Shown here in pieces: positions 18,491 to 26,815 of a stretch of 64,000 bases of DNA. The stretch is from Microbulbifer aggregans. GTDB lineage: Bacteria; Pseudomonadota; Gammaproteobacteria; Pseudomonadales; Cellvibrionaceae. The stretch's first letter is position 1; every line of letters begins with the position of its first letter. Made by a program: the position numbers and the translations under genes. Location of the stretch: positions 58,227 to 122,226 of the forward strand of contig NZ_JAIVKK010000012.1 of assembly GCF_020524005.1 (NCBI RefSeq), written 5' to 3'. Below the pieces are notes generated by a model that had not been told where the DNA came from, did not search any database, and was given only the letters and a program-made list of their open reading frames with translations.

Positions 18491-19675
18491 ATGAAGTTGC
18501 GACTGCCGAATCTGCGAACCTGGCGACAATGGCCACTCTTGCTGGCCGCGGTTGCCATCAGTGCCACAACCCTGACTTCGGAAGCAACCGCAGCCAGGCG
18601 ACCCGTGGCGGATGCTGTAGACTTCGCCACAGCTGGAGCCCAATTGCGCAGCCACGCCCAGCGCTACCATCACCTGGCCAAAAAGTGGCAGCCATTAGAG
18701 CCCGGCGCATCGCTACGTCCAGGCCAGAGAGCCTCGCGCGTGGCCCATTTGCGCATCCTGCTGCGAAAATACGGCGACTACACCGGTCAGCCTGGCCCGC
18801 TGCAAATCAGTGGCGGTGACCCGAAACGCTTCGATGCGGGCCTGCAACTGGCCGTTGAGTCCTACCAGCGCCGCCACGGCCTGGCTGTAACCGGCTACGC
18901 AGACAAACCAACCTTGATAGCGCTCGCCCGCTCACCGGCCGAACTGGCACGCCAGATGGAACTCAATGCCAGCCGCTGGGACAAGATGCCCCCGACCCCC
19001 GGCAAACGCTATATTCTGGTGAACATTCCGGACTTCCGCCTGCAACTGGTCGAAAACCGGAAAGTCTCCCTGGCGATGAAGACTGTGGTAGGCAAAAGCA
19101 GCAAGCGCACGCCGGCCATGAGCACCAAAGTCACCTCGGTCGTATTCAACCCGACCTGGACGGTACCGCGCAGCATCCTGCTGACCGACCTGCTGCCAAA
19201 AGCGCGTAATAACCCTGAGGCAATGCACAAGCGGGGATACCGGGTCGTGAAATACGGCACCAACAGCACCACCCCCATTTCCGATGCAGGAATCAAAAGT
19301 GCGGCGAAAGGAAAAGCCACACTCCGTCAGATCGCAGGCCCCGGCAACACCCTGGGCCGGGTAAAATTCATCATGCCCAACAAGCAATCCATTTATCTGC
19401 ACGATACCCAGGCCCAGAGCCTGTTCGAGCAGCGCCATCGCGCGTTCAGCCATGGCTGTATCCGCCTGCAACAGCCTGAAGAGCTGGCCTATGCATTACT
19501 CGAACATCAGGGTTGGGACAGAACCCGTATCGCACAGGTGACTACTGGCGACGAATCCTTTGCCATCAAAGTGGACGATCCACCTCCGCTGTTTATTACC
19601 TACTTCACGGCCTGGGTGGATCCTGACGGCCAAGTACAGTTTCGCCCGGATATCTACCACCTGGACGAGCACTGA
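18491..19675 (+). CDS. L,D-transpeptidase (third of three)
   Basis: The 394-residue exported protein has a signal peptide (WPLLLAAVAISATTLTSEATA), a peptidoglycan-binding domain (about residues 80-140, AVESYQRRHGLAVTGYADK) and a YkuD domain with FSHGCIRLQQP (Cys323) and the tail ITYFTAWVDPDGQVQFRPD. It is the shortest of the three tandem paralogues. A good ribosome site (AAGGGG) precedes the ATG. The three enzymes may differ in growth phase or in substrate (crosslinking versus attaching a protein such as Lpp), which the sequence cannot settle. Confidence 0.9.
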   Translation: MKLRLPNLRTWRQWPLLLAAVAISATTLTSEATAARRPVADAVDFATAGAQLRSHAQRYHHLAKKWQPLEPGASLRPGQRASRVAHLRILLRKYGDYTGQPGPLQISGGDPKRFDAGLQLAVESYQRRHGLAVTGYADKPTLIALARSPAELARQMELNASRWDKMPPTPGKRYILVNIPDFRLQLVENRKVSLAMKTVVGKSSKRTPAMSTKVTSVVFNPTWTVPRSILLTDLLPKARNNPEAMHKRGYRVVKYGTNSTTPISDAGIKSAAKGKATLRQIAGPGNTLGRVKFIMPNKQSIYLHDTQAQSLFEQRHRAFSHGCIRLQQPEELAYALLEHQGWDRTRIAQVTTGDESFAIKVDDPPPLFITYFTAWVDPDGQVQFRPDIYHLDEH

Positions 19676-19779
19676 GGAGAAACCTGGCAAACCTGAACAG
19701 AGGCTGGTCCCCAATAGTCCGTGCTAACTTTCCACCGTCGCCACCAGCCTCCTCGCCGGTGGCGAATCCCCACTCACCT

Positions 19780-19831
19780 CATCATGGACAGGCATCATGG
19801 ACAGGCACCATGGACAGGCACCATGGACAGG
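19780..19831 (+). repeat. Four tandem 13-bp repeats
   Basis: Units are CATCATGGACAGG twice, then CACCATGGACAGG twice, in perfect register, followed by CACCGACGG as a degraded fifth start. They do not encode a plausible peptide with a start and ribosome site, and lie about 105 bases after the third transpeptidase stop. Copy number is likely to vary between strains. Confidence 0.85.
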
Positions 19832-20113
19832 CACCGACGGTCAGCCAGTACAGGAAACCTATAGCGAAAGACTGACCACCTCCACATTCCCCCAGTGAAA
19901 GACCGAAATTCCCCACACCCGGGAGAAGCGCTGACGCGCTTCCCCTGTTCTCGGCCAGTCAACACGTGGTATCGCTCCTAATCCACGCCACATTGCAGGC
20001 TATCAACCGCTGACTTCCCCGCTTTCATCGATATTTGTCACAAATTGCGGGCATCGGCGTCACAGGACAAATAGTCAACACCAGCCAGTCAGAAAAGAAT
20101 TTCATTTCCATTT

Positions 20114-20127
20114 TGACAACGTTGTCA
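20114..20127. promoter_or_regulatory. LacI/GalR-type palindromic operator candidate
   Basis: TGACAACGTTGTCA is a perfect 14-base palindrome with a central CG, the form typical of LacI-family operators that control sugar use in gammaproteobacteria. It lies 223 bases upstream of the MepK-like ATG. No LacI-family gene is in this window. Confidence 0.4.
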
Positions 20128-20349
20128 CGGGTTTTCCCGAAGACTCCGTGAACAAAACGCAACAAAAGTTCTGTTCCGGTAGTAGCACAGGATTAATTTC
20201 ACCAGAGCAATTTCCAACGAATTCGTCATTAGAGCTGATCAGTTTGTAACCAAAGTCTATTTTTTGTACATTCTTCTCATACCGAGTGGCACCGGAGGCA
20301 ACTCAACAAAGGCATCACTCAACACAACTAGTAGAGGCGGTAACAGGGT

Positions 20350-20883
20350 ATGAAAGAAGTTTCCAGACGCAGGTTTTTAGCAGTTTCTGCAGCGACCGCG
20401 GCGGCGGTTTCAGCCGGCCCGGCACTGGCAAAGGTAGGTAAATCGCGCACGCTGAAAATGCGCAACCTCCACACCGGTGAGCGCCTGAGCACAGCATACT
20501 GGGCAGATGGCGACTACGTTGGCAGCGGACTCAAGCAGTTCAACCGACTGCTGCGCGACCACCGTGCCAATGAAGTGACACGTATGGATCCGAAACTGTT
20601 CGACATCGTGTACAAATTGAAAGAAAAGCTGAATTACAGCGGTGAGATCGAGATCATCTCCGGTTACCGTTCAGCCAAGACCAATGCCAAACTGCGCGCT
20701 GCAGGCCGCGGCGTGGCCCGCCGCAGCTACCACACCCGCGGCATGGCCCTGGATATCCGCATGCCGGGTGTCGCGCTGTCCAAACTGCGCCAGGCCGCAT
20801 TGGACCTGAGGGCGGGTGGTGTAGGTTACTACCCGAAGAGCAACTTCGTGCACGTTGACACCGGTCCGGTTCGCCGCTGGTAA
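20350..20883 (+). CDS. DUF882 / MepK-like murein endopeptidase
   Basis: The 177-residue protein begins with a twin-arginine signal (SRRRFLAVSA, then a hydrophobic stretch ending GPALA), so it is exported folded. The M15-type zinc peptidase domain shows SGYRSAKTNAKLR, RRSYHTRGMALDIRM (His and Asp ligands) and NFVHVDTGPVRRW (third His). E. coli MepK (YcbK) cleaves 3-3 crosslinks and its gene neighbours the L,D-transpeptidase ycbB, exactly as here. So this cluster makes and opens the same bond. A bidirectional terminator follows. Confidence 0.9.
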   Translation: MKEVSRRRFLAVSAATAAAVSAGPALAKVGKSRTLKMRNLHTGERLSTAYWADGDYVGSGLKQFNRLLRDHRANEVTRMDPKLFDIVYKLKEKLNYSGEIEIISGYRSAKTNAKLRAAGRGVARRSYHTRGMALDIRMPGVALSKLRQAALDLRAGGVGYYPKSNFVHVDTGPVRRW

Positions 20884-20897
20884 TACGCCGCGAGCCA

Positions 20898-20938
20898 GGC
20901 ACAAAAAAACCCGGGCAATGCCCGGTTTTTTTTGTGCC
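20898..20938. terminator. Bidirectional terminator between mepK-like and imelysin genes
   Basis: Core stem CCGGGC / GCCCGG with loop AAT, extended by A7 on the left pairing with T8 on the right and a further GGCAC / GTGCC, giving a very long near-perfect stem. Works for the convergent genes on both sides. Confidence 0.92.
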
Positions 20939-20956
20939 TTCCGACCGCGCATGCGG

Positions 20957-22159
20957 TCAGTTCGACGGACTGGTAAGGCTTACCGGCGTCATATCCTGCT
21001 CCTGTGCCGGTACCCGGGTTTCCCCGGAAATCAGCCCGGTGATGACCTCAACCTGATCGCGACTGCGCTGTAGCTCAGCTGGATCGGCCAGCTCGAAAGG
21101 GTCTTCCATTTTCAGCAAGCGCGCTTCCAGCTCGGCAAAAGCCTGTGTCAGGGCGTCAGCCTGGGGCTGATCCAGCAACAGGTCTGCCAGACCACCACTG
21201 CCGTTTTCTGGCAGCCAGCTTTCCTGCAAAGTGCGCAATATCGCCAACAGGGCCTGCTTCGAATCCGCCGCGAGACTGCTTTCCACATCGCTTTCAGAAC
21301 TTTCAGGAATACGCGGCAACACTTCATCCCGCAGCAGCTGGACGTGCGCGTTGCGCACGGTCTGCAGCCGCGACACGGGCGCCTGGGCCAGGAACCGCTG
21401 GGACAGGTCGTTGGCATTCAGTGGCCAACGACTCGCCAGACGCTGTATATCCTCGCCGATCCCCTGAGTGATCAGGCGGGTCAGCTCACGGCGCCGGTTG
21501 GCCGCCTGAGCTTCCGGGTGCTCGCCACCGGAAGCAGCTTCAAACTGGTCCGCCGTGCGCTCGCTGGTAGGTCCCCAGAGCATAACTTCCAGTGCGTGGA
21601 ACCCGGTGCTGGCCTCTTCGTGTGCAGTCAGGCGATGCTGCTTGCGCAAGTTCGCCAGGGTCAGCTCGATCGCGGTGTCATTGACGATGCCACTGGTGGA
21701 ATAACCTGGCACCGTATCCAGATAGCCCGCCTGGGCCGGCCAGCTGTTCAGGGCCAGCAGTAACTCTTCACCCTGCTGATGCAGGTCTGCCGGCGCAAAG
21801 GCGACTTCAATATAAGGCAATGACGCCGACAGCTCCCGATGTGCATCCAGCCATGCCAGCTTGGCGGCCTCCAGGTGATCTTCTGTGGGCGACTCAAGCA
21901 GTGTGGTCACCGCGCGCCCCAATGCATCCGCCGCGGCCTGTGCGTCGATAACCTGCGTTTGCCCCGCCTGCCAGAACTGGTTGGACAGGGCATCTGCGAC
22001 AGCGCCGTTTATCACAGTCCCGGTATCAGCTGCGGGGCTGCCCTCTGCCACCGCAGGCGATTCCGTCTGCCGCTCGCAGCCGCTACTGAGCAGCAGAAAC
22101 CCCGTGATGGCGGTAACGGCCAATGGAAGAAGTACCCCGTGTCGTACTGCTTTACTCAC
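20957..22159 (-). CDS. Imelysin-family (peptidase M75-like) lipoprotein
   Basis: About 400 residues. The N-terminus is a lipoprotein signal (VTAITGFLLLSSGC) followed by an acidic Ser/Ala linker and an all-helical imelysin domain with the hallmark GFHALEVMLWG (GxHxxE motif) and LLALNSWPAQAGYLDTVPGY. Imelysin-like proteins are periplasmic or surface lipoproteins tied to iron uptake; the GxHxxE residues resemble a metal site but peptidase activity is doubtful. Start is uncertain: GTG 22159 puts the signal at the N-terminus, while a longer frame reaches 22231. The usual partner genes (a di-haem peroxidase-like protein and a DUF1513 protein) are not beside it. Confidence 0.82.
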   Translation of the reverse strand: MSKAVRHGVLLPLAVTAITGFLLLSSGCERQTESPAVAEGSPAADTGTVINGAVADALSNQFWQAGQTQVIDAQAAADALGRAVTTLLESPTEDHLEAAKLAWLDAHRELSASLPYIEVAFAPADLHQQGEELLLALNSWPAQAGYLDTVPGYSTSGIVNDTAIELTLANLRKQHRLTAHEEASTGFHALEVMLWGPTSERTADQFEAASGGEHPEAQAANRRRELTRLITQGIGEDIQRLASRWPLNANDLSQRFLAQAPVSRLQTVRNAHVQLLRDEVLPRIPESSESDVESSLAADSKQALLAILRTLQESWLPENGSGGLADLLLDQPQADALTQAFAELEARLLKMEDPFELADPAELQRSRDQVEVITGLISGETRVPAQEQDMTPVSLTSPSN

Positions 22160-22239
22160 CTGATGTCGATTCCCGAAATATCCAAACTGAAAATAGAAAA
22201 GAAGCCCCTGCGAGACGGAAACCCGCCGCAAGAGACTGA

Positions 22240-22932
22240 TTAAAAACTCAGCGCGTCACTGTATTCCGCCCGATCACCGCGCAAGCTGATCACCCGCCAG
22301 CCACGCTCCAGCGCTTCGCGCTGCAGGCGTTCGTCCGGATCAACCGCGACCGGGTGCTCTACCTGCTGTAACAGCGGCAGGTCGTTAATGGAGTCGCTAT
22401 AAAACCATTTTTCGCCGCGGGCAAAATGGCTGTTCTCGTCCAGCCAGGCCTGCAGACGCAACACCTTGCCCCCCTGAAAACACGGCTGTCCGGCGACCCG
22501 GCCGGTGAACCGACCTTCAATCTCCTCCGGTTCCGTCGCGATCAGGGTATCAACGCCCAGGCGTTCGGCAATCGGCGCCACCACAAAGCGGTTGGTCGCG
22601 GTAATGATCATGATGTGATGCCCCGCCTCCCGGTGCCGCTGGATCAGGTCCTCCGCGTTGGGCAGCCAGATCTCACTGATCACTTCCTGCATGAATTCCC
22701 GCTGCAGGTTGTCCAGCTGCCCCCGAGAGATCTGCGCAAGTGGTTCCAGCGCAAACTCGAGGTAGGCAAAAATATCGAGATCACCCCGTTGATAATCGCG
22801 GTAAAAACGGTCGTTCTCACTGCGAAAACGCTCGCCATCCACACACTCACGGGCAACGAGGAATTCACCCCATGCGTGATCGCTGTCGCCACCGATCAGG
22901 GTGTTGTCCAGATCAAAAATTGCCAACTGCAC
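22240..22932 (-). CDS. HAD-superfamily phosphatase (SerB-like subfamily IB)
   Basis: The 230-residue protein has all HAD motifs: FDLDNTLIGGDSD (nucleophile Asp6 and acid Asp8), MIITATNRF (motif II Thr), GGKVLRLQAW (motif III Lys) and YSDSINDLPLL (motif IV Asp). The alpha-helical cap after motif I is the C1 type of subfamily IB. Relatives include phosphoserine phosphatase-like and histidinol-phosphatase-like enzymes; the substrate cannot be told. It is divergent from rppH; in Pseudomonas the same HAD gene neighbours rppH-ptsP. Confidence 0.85.
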   Translation of the reverse strand: MQLAIFDLDNTLIGGDSDHAWGEFLVARECVDGERFRSENDRFYRDYQRGDLDIFAYLEFALEPLAQISRGQLDNLQREFMQEVISEIWLPNAEDLIQRHREAGHHIMIITATNRFVVAPIAERLGVDTLIATEPEEIEGRFTGRVAGQPCFQGGKVLRLQAWLDENSHFARGEKWFYSDSINDLPLLQQVEHPVAVDPDERLQREALERGWRVISLRGDRAEYSDALSF

Positions 22933-23197
22933 AAAACTCTCCTTTCTTCACTATAGGGCACCCTTGACGCACAGGTGATCTTTCCGACCAATTTTGTGCC
23001 ACGCGTCCCAATCATCCATTGCCCTGCCGCACACCGACACTGCTATTTGGGCGCCGAAATGGCACGCGATTCTAACCTGTCGGTAAAAGGCATACACAGA
23101 CCCGTTTCACTGAATTGCCGTAATTCAGTCGCTGTGGAACAATGCAGAACAACTGTGTGCGGCAAACACCGCACCATAAAAAATTGAGGACGGAATT

Positions 23198-23851
23198 TTG
23201 GGCGACGGCAAGCAACCACCCGCCGGGCGAAAAAAACGCCGCAAACCCGCCAGAAATTCTGCGCGCAATGATAAGACCAAGAGCGGTAGAAATGACCGCC
23301 GGCAGGCCGCAGAAGCCACTGGTAACGTTTCGAATAACGACAGCAATATCGACAGTGAAGGCTTCCGCCCCAATGTCGGCATCATTGTTGTGAACGAGCG
23401 CGGCCAGGCTCTCTGGGCGCGCAGGGTTGGAGGCAAAGACGCGTGGCAATTTCCCCAGGGCGGCATCAATCCGGGCGAGACCCCGGAACAGGCGTTATAC
23501 CGGGAGCTGTATGAAGAAATCGGGCTGACCCGCAGCCAGGTCACCATGCTGGCCTCTACCCGAGGCTGGCTGCGATACCGGCTGCCACAGCGCCTGGTGC
23601 GGAAACGCTCGGAGCCACTGTGTATCGGCCAGAAGCAAAAGTGGTATTTGCTGCAGTTGAACGCCGAAGAGAGCAACATCAGCTTCAATAACGGCTACAA
23701 ACCGGAATTCGACCACTGGCGCTGGGTGACTTACTGGCACCCCCTGACCAAAGTGGTGACCTTCAAGCGGGAGGTCTATCGGCGCGCACTCACGGAGCTG
23801 GCGCCCACGCAATTACAGTTGGAAAGACGCTGGCTGCAGCGCGACCGCTAA
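23198..23851 (+). CDS. rppH: RNA 5' pyrophosphohydrolase with N-terminal extension
   Basis: Nudix hydrolase that removes pyrophosphate from 5' ends of mRNA and so starts RNase E decay. The catalytic part from [15 protein letters not shown] onward is standard, with the Nudix box [22 protein letters not shown] (residues about 88-109, glutamates intact). Unusually, the frame has about 50 extra residues in front: very basic and hydrophilic ([25 protein letters not shown]), probably disordered. No usual start codon exists at the normal family position, whereas TTG 23198 has GAGGA seven bases upstream, so the extension looks translated. ptsP follows after 84 bases, the usual pairing. Confidence 0.88.
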   Translation: MGDGKQPPAGRKKRRKPARNSARNDKTKSGRNDRRQAAEATGNVSNNDSNIDSEGFRPNVGIIVVNERGQALWARRVGGKDAWQFPQGGINPGETPEQALYRELYEEIGLTRSQVTMLASTRGWLRYRLPQRLVRKRSEPLCIGQKQKWYLLQLNAEESNISFNNGYKPEFDHWRWVTYWHPLTKVVTFKREVYRRALTELAPTQLQLERRWLQRDR

Positions 23852-23935
23852 CCCGGCCAGCGCCGCGGCCGTCTCAGGCCGCCAGCGCTCTCCGGCCGTG
23901 CGCCGGAGCCAAAGACACTCGGCGAGGAAGCCAAT

Positions 23936-26215
23936 TTGCTCGGATCACTGCGTAGCATCGTTCAGGAGGTCAACACCGCCCGGGATTTGCCCTCGGTGCT
24001 GGATATCATTGTCCGGCGTGTTCGGGAGGTCATGAAAACCAAGGTTTGCTCGGTTTACCTGCGTGACAAGCAAACCGGTAACTATGTGTTGATGGCCACG
24101 CAGGGCCTGAACCAGGATGCGGTCGGGCAGGTTTTCCTGGCCCCCGGCGAAGGCCTGGTGGGTAACGTGGTTACCCGCGAGGAACCCATCAACCTGGAGC
24201 AGGCCGAAGCCCACCCCGCTTTCCAGTACTTCCCCGCTACCGGCGAAGAGCGATTCTCCGCCTTTCTCGGCACCCCCATCATTCATCACCGCAATGTACT
24301 CGGCGTACTGGTCATCCAGCAGGCGGAAAAGCGCCGCTTTGACGAGGGCGAAGAAGCGTTCCTCGTCACCCTGTCCGCCCAGCTGGCCGGGGTAATCGCA
24401 CATGCCGAAGCCACCGGCGCCCTCGCCGCCATTGGCCAGCAGCGCAACGAAGCCAAATTTGGCGGTATCGCCGCCTCCCCTGGCGTTGCCATCGGTCGCG
24501 CCCATATCGTTGCCCCGCCCGCCAACCTGGCTACCGTGCCTTTTGCGTTCAGTACCGATGTGGATGCTGAGCTGGAGCTATTCCAGGAGGCTCTCGCCGC
24601 AGCGCGGGACGAGATACGCGCGGTGGGAGAAAAGCTCAAGGACAACCTGAACAAGGAAGAACGCGCCCTGTTCGATGCCTACATCAGCATGCTCGACGAC
24701 AACTCCATTGCCGTTGAAGTGTGCGAGCGTATTCGCCAGCAGGTCACCGCCAGCCGCGCGTGGGCGGAGGTAATGCTGGAGCATGTGCGGCGCTTCGAGG
24801 CGATGTCTGACTCTTACTTCCGCGATCGCGCCGCCGATGTGCGTGACCTGGGAGCACGAGTGCTGATGCACCTGCGCCAGCAACAACAGAGCCAGCGGGA
24901 CTATCCGGAAAACACCATTCTGGTGGGTGAAGAACTGACCGCTGCGGTCCTCGCGGATGTGCCACCCAGCAAGCTCGCCGGCCTGGTTTCAGTGAAAGGC
25001 TCCGCCAACAGCCATGTAGCCATCATTGCCCGGGCCATGGGGCTGCCTGCAGTGTTGGGTGCTCAGGAGTTGCCGTGGGAGCAGATCGACGGTGCCGATC
25101 TGGTAGTCGATGGCTACCGTGGCGAGCTGCATATTCACCCCGGGCCGGAACTGAAGCGCCGCTATGACGCCATCGTCGAAGAGGAACGCGAGCTCGCCCG
25201 CAATCTCGATCACCTGGCGAAACTTCCCTGCGAAACCGCCGATGGCCACCGAATACGCCTGTGGGTAAATACCGGGCTGATGGCGGATGTAGTGCGCTCC
25301 CTTGAGCGTGGAGCGGAAGGCGTAGGCCTGTACCGTACCGAAGTCCCCTTCCTGCTCCGTGACCGCTTTCCGTCGGAAGAAGAGCAGCGCGAGATCTACC
25401 GCGAGCAGCTACAGGCGTTTGCTCCGCGCCCCGTTACCATGCGCACCCTGGATATCGGTGGCGACAAGGCCCTGACCTATTTCCCGATCGAAGAAACCAA
25501 CCCGTTTCTCGGCTGGCGCGGTATCCGCGTCACCCTGGACCACCCGGAAATTTTCCTCGCCCAGGTAAGGGCGATGATGAAAGCCAGTCTCGGTCTCGAC
25601 AACCTGCGCATCATGCTGCCGATGATCAGTGGCGTGAGCGAGCTGGAAGCGGCGCGCAAACTGGTCGACCGGGCCTACGACGAATTACTGGACGAGGGAT
25701 ACGCGATCCAGCGTCCACCACTCGGGATCATGATAGAAGTCCCCTCCGCGGTGTACCAGGCCCGGGAGCTGGCGGCGCGGGTGGATTTTATGTCGGTGGG
25801 CAGTAACGACCTGACCCAGTACCTGCTGGCGGTCGACCGCAACAACAGCCGTGTAGCGAGTATCTACCACAGCTTCCACCCCGCAGTGCTGCAAGCGCTG
25901 CTGCAGGTGGTCACAGCGGGCCACGAAACCAATACCAAAGTTGGGATCTGTGGCGAGCTGGCCGGTGACCCCGGCGGTGCCCTGTTGCTGGTAGCCATGG
26001 GCTACGACGTGCTATCCATGAACGCAACCAACCTACCGCGGGTTAAAGCCGCACTGCGGGAAGTGAATAAATCTGAGCTCGACCGACTGCTGCAACATGT
26101 CCTGAAGATGGAGAGCCCGGAGCAGATTGAAGAAAAACTGCACGGTTATCTGCAGGACCTGGGGCTCAAGGCACTGGTACAGCCACAGCAGACTGAAGCG
26201 GACTCAGACAAGTAA
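23936..26215 (+). CDS. ptsP: Phosphoenolpyruvate-protein phosphotransferase (EI-Ntr)
   Basis: First enzyme of the nitrogen-related phosphotransfer chain: takes phosphate from PEP and passes it to NPr and EIIA-Ntr. The 759-residue protein has an N-terminal GAF sensor domain (about 1-165, VCSVYLRDKQTGNYVLMA), the swivelling phospho-histidine domain GSANSHVAIIARAMG (His360) and the PEP-binding TIM barrel with MLPMISGVSELEAAR, MIEVPSA, VGSNDLTQYLLAVDRN and GICGELAGDPGG (Cys672). Start is TTG 23936 after GAGGA; the N-terminus (LRSIVQEVNTARDLPSVL) matches the family. The partners NPr and EIIA-Ntr are not in the window. Confidence 0.95.
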   Translation: MLGSLRSIVQEVNTARDLPSVLDIIVRRVREVMKTKVCSVYLRDKQTGNYVLMATQGLNQDAVGQVFLAPGEGLVGNVVTREEPINLEQAEAHPAFQYFPATGEERFSAFLGTPIIHHRNVLGVLVIQQAEKRRFDEGEEAFLVTLSAQLAGVIAHAEATGALAAIGQQRNEAKFGGIAASPGVAIGRAHIVAPPANLATVPFAFSTDVDAELELFQEALAAARDEIRAVGEKLKDNLNKEERALFDAYISMLDDNSIAVEVCERIRQQVTASRAWAEVMLEHVRRFEAMSDSYFRDRAADVRDLGARVLMHLRQQQQSQRDYPENTILVGEELTAAVLADVPPSKLAGLVSVKGSANSHVAIIARAMGLPAVLGAQELPWEQIDGADLVVDGYRGELHIHPGPELKRRYDAIVEEERELARNLDHLAKLPCETADGHRIRLWVNTGLMADVVRSLERGAEGVGLYRTEVPFLLRDRFPSEEEQREIYREQLQAFAPRPVTMRTLDIGGDKALTYFPIEETNPFLGWRGIRVTLDHPEIFLAQVRAMMKASLGLDNLRIMLPMISGVSELEAARKLVDRAYDELLDEGYAIQRPPLGIMIEVPSAVYQARELAARVDFMSVGSNDLTQYLLAVDRNNSRVASIYHSFHPAVLQALLQVVTAGHETNTKVGICGELAGDPGGALLLVAMGYDVLSMNATNLPRVKAALREVNKSELDRLLQHVLKMESPEQIEEKLHGYLQDLGLKALVQPQQTEADSDK

Positions 26216-26280
26216 CCAAAGTACGAACACGGGGCTGCGAAGGCAATGATCGCCACAAGCGAGACAGTCCCTGCAGAAAC

Positions 26281-26310
26281 AAAAACGCCGGGCTGAGCCC
26301 GGCGTTTTTT
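26281..26310. terminator. Bidirectional terminator between ptsP and gcvH
   Basis: Stem ACGCCGGGCT / AGCCCGGCGT with a tight loop, A-run on the left and six Ts on the right; serves the converging ptsP and gcvTH transcripts. Confidence 0.9.
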
Positions 26311-26330
26311 CTGGCGTGCGCCGATGGCAA

Positions 26331-26720
26331 TTAGCCCTCGTCACTTTCCGCCTTGTACGCTTCCGCGTCCAGCAGCTTGTCCAGCTCACTTTCGTCACTG
26401 GGCTTGATGCGGTAGAACCAGCCATCATCGTACGGGCTGGAGTTAACGGTTTCCGGCTCGTCTTCCAGAGCCTCGTTCACCGCAACCACTTCACCGGAGA
26501 TCGGCGAGTAGATATCGCTGGCCGCTTTTACGGACTCAACAACACCTGCTTCTTCACCGGCAGACAGGGTCGCGCCCACTTCCGGTGTTTCCACGTAAAC
26601 CACATCACCCAGGGCATCCTGGGCGTGGTCGCTGATCCCTACAGTGACAGTGCCGTCTTCTTCCAGACGAGCCCACTCGTGGCTGGAAGCGTATTTCAGT
26701 TCGCTGCGAATCTCGCTCAT
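26331..26720 (-). CDS. gcvH: Glycine cleavage system H protein
   Basis: Small lipoyl carrier protein of the glycine cleavage complex; shuttles the aminomethyl group between P, T and L proteins. 129 residues, with the lipoylation site [15 protein letters not shown] (Lys65) and the typical [18 protein letters not shown] near the end. ATG 26720 ([16 protein letters not shown]) fits the family start and has GAGGGA upstream. It lies 95 bases after gcvT on the same strand. Confidence 0.96.
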   Translation of the reverse strand: MSEIRSELKYASSHEWARLEEDGTVTVGISDHAQDALGDVVYVETPEVGATLSAGEEAGVVESVKAASDIYSPISGEVVAVNEALEDEPETVNSSPYDDGWFYRIKPSDESELDKLLDAEAYKAESDEG

Positions 26721-26815
26721 GAGCGTTTCCCTCAAAATAACTGCTAAACAGTGTATGCAAATAAATCAGAATTCAGAAAAATCGGTGCCGTGGTGCCAGG
26801 TATGTCTGGCAGCGC

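Larger units (their letters stand above)
19676..20349. other. Long non-coding region upstream of the MepK-like gene
   Basis: 674 bases without a supported gene. It contains four 13-bp tandem repeats (19780-19831), an imperfect GC-rich hairpin GGGAGAAGCGC / GCGCTTCCC (19921-19944) that could end the transpeptidase transcript, and a perfect 14-base palindrome at 20114-20127. Base composition drops toward the right, consistent with a promoter region for the next gene. Confidence 0.5.
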
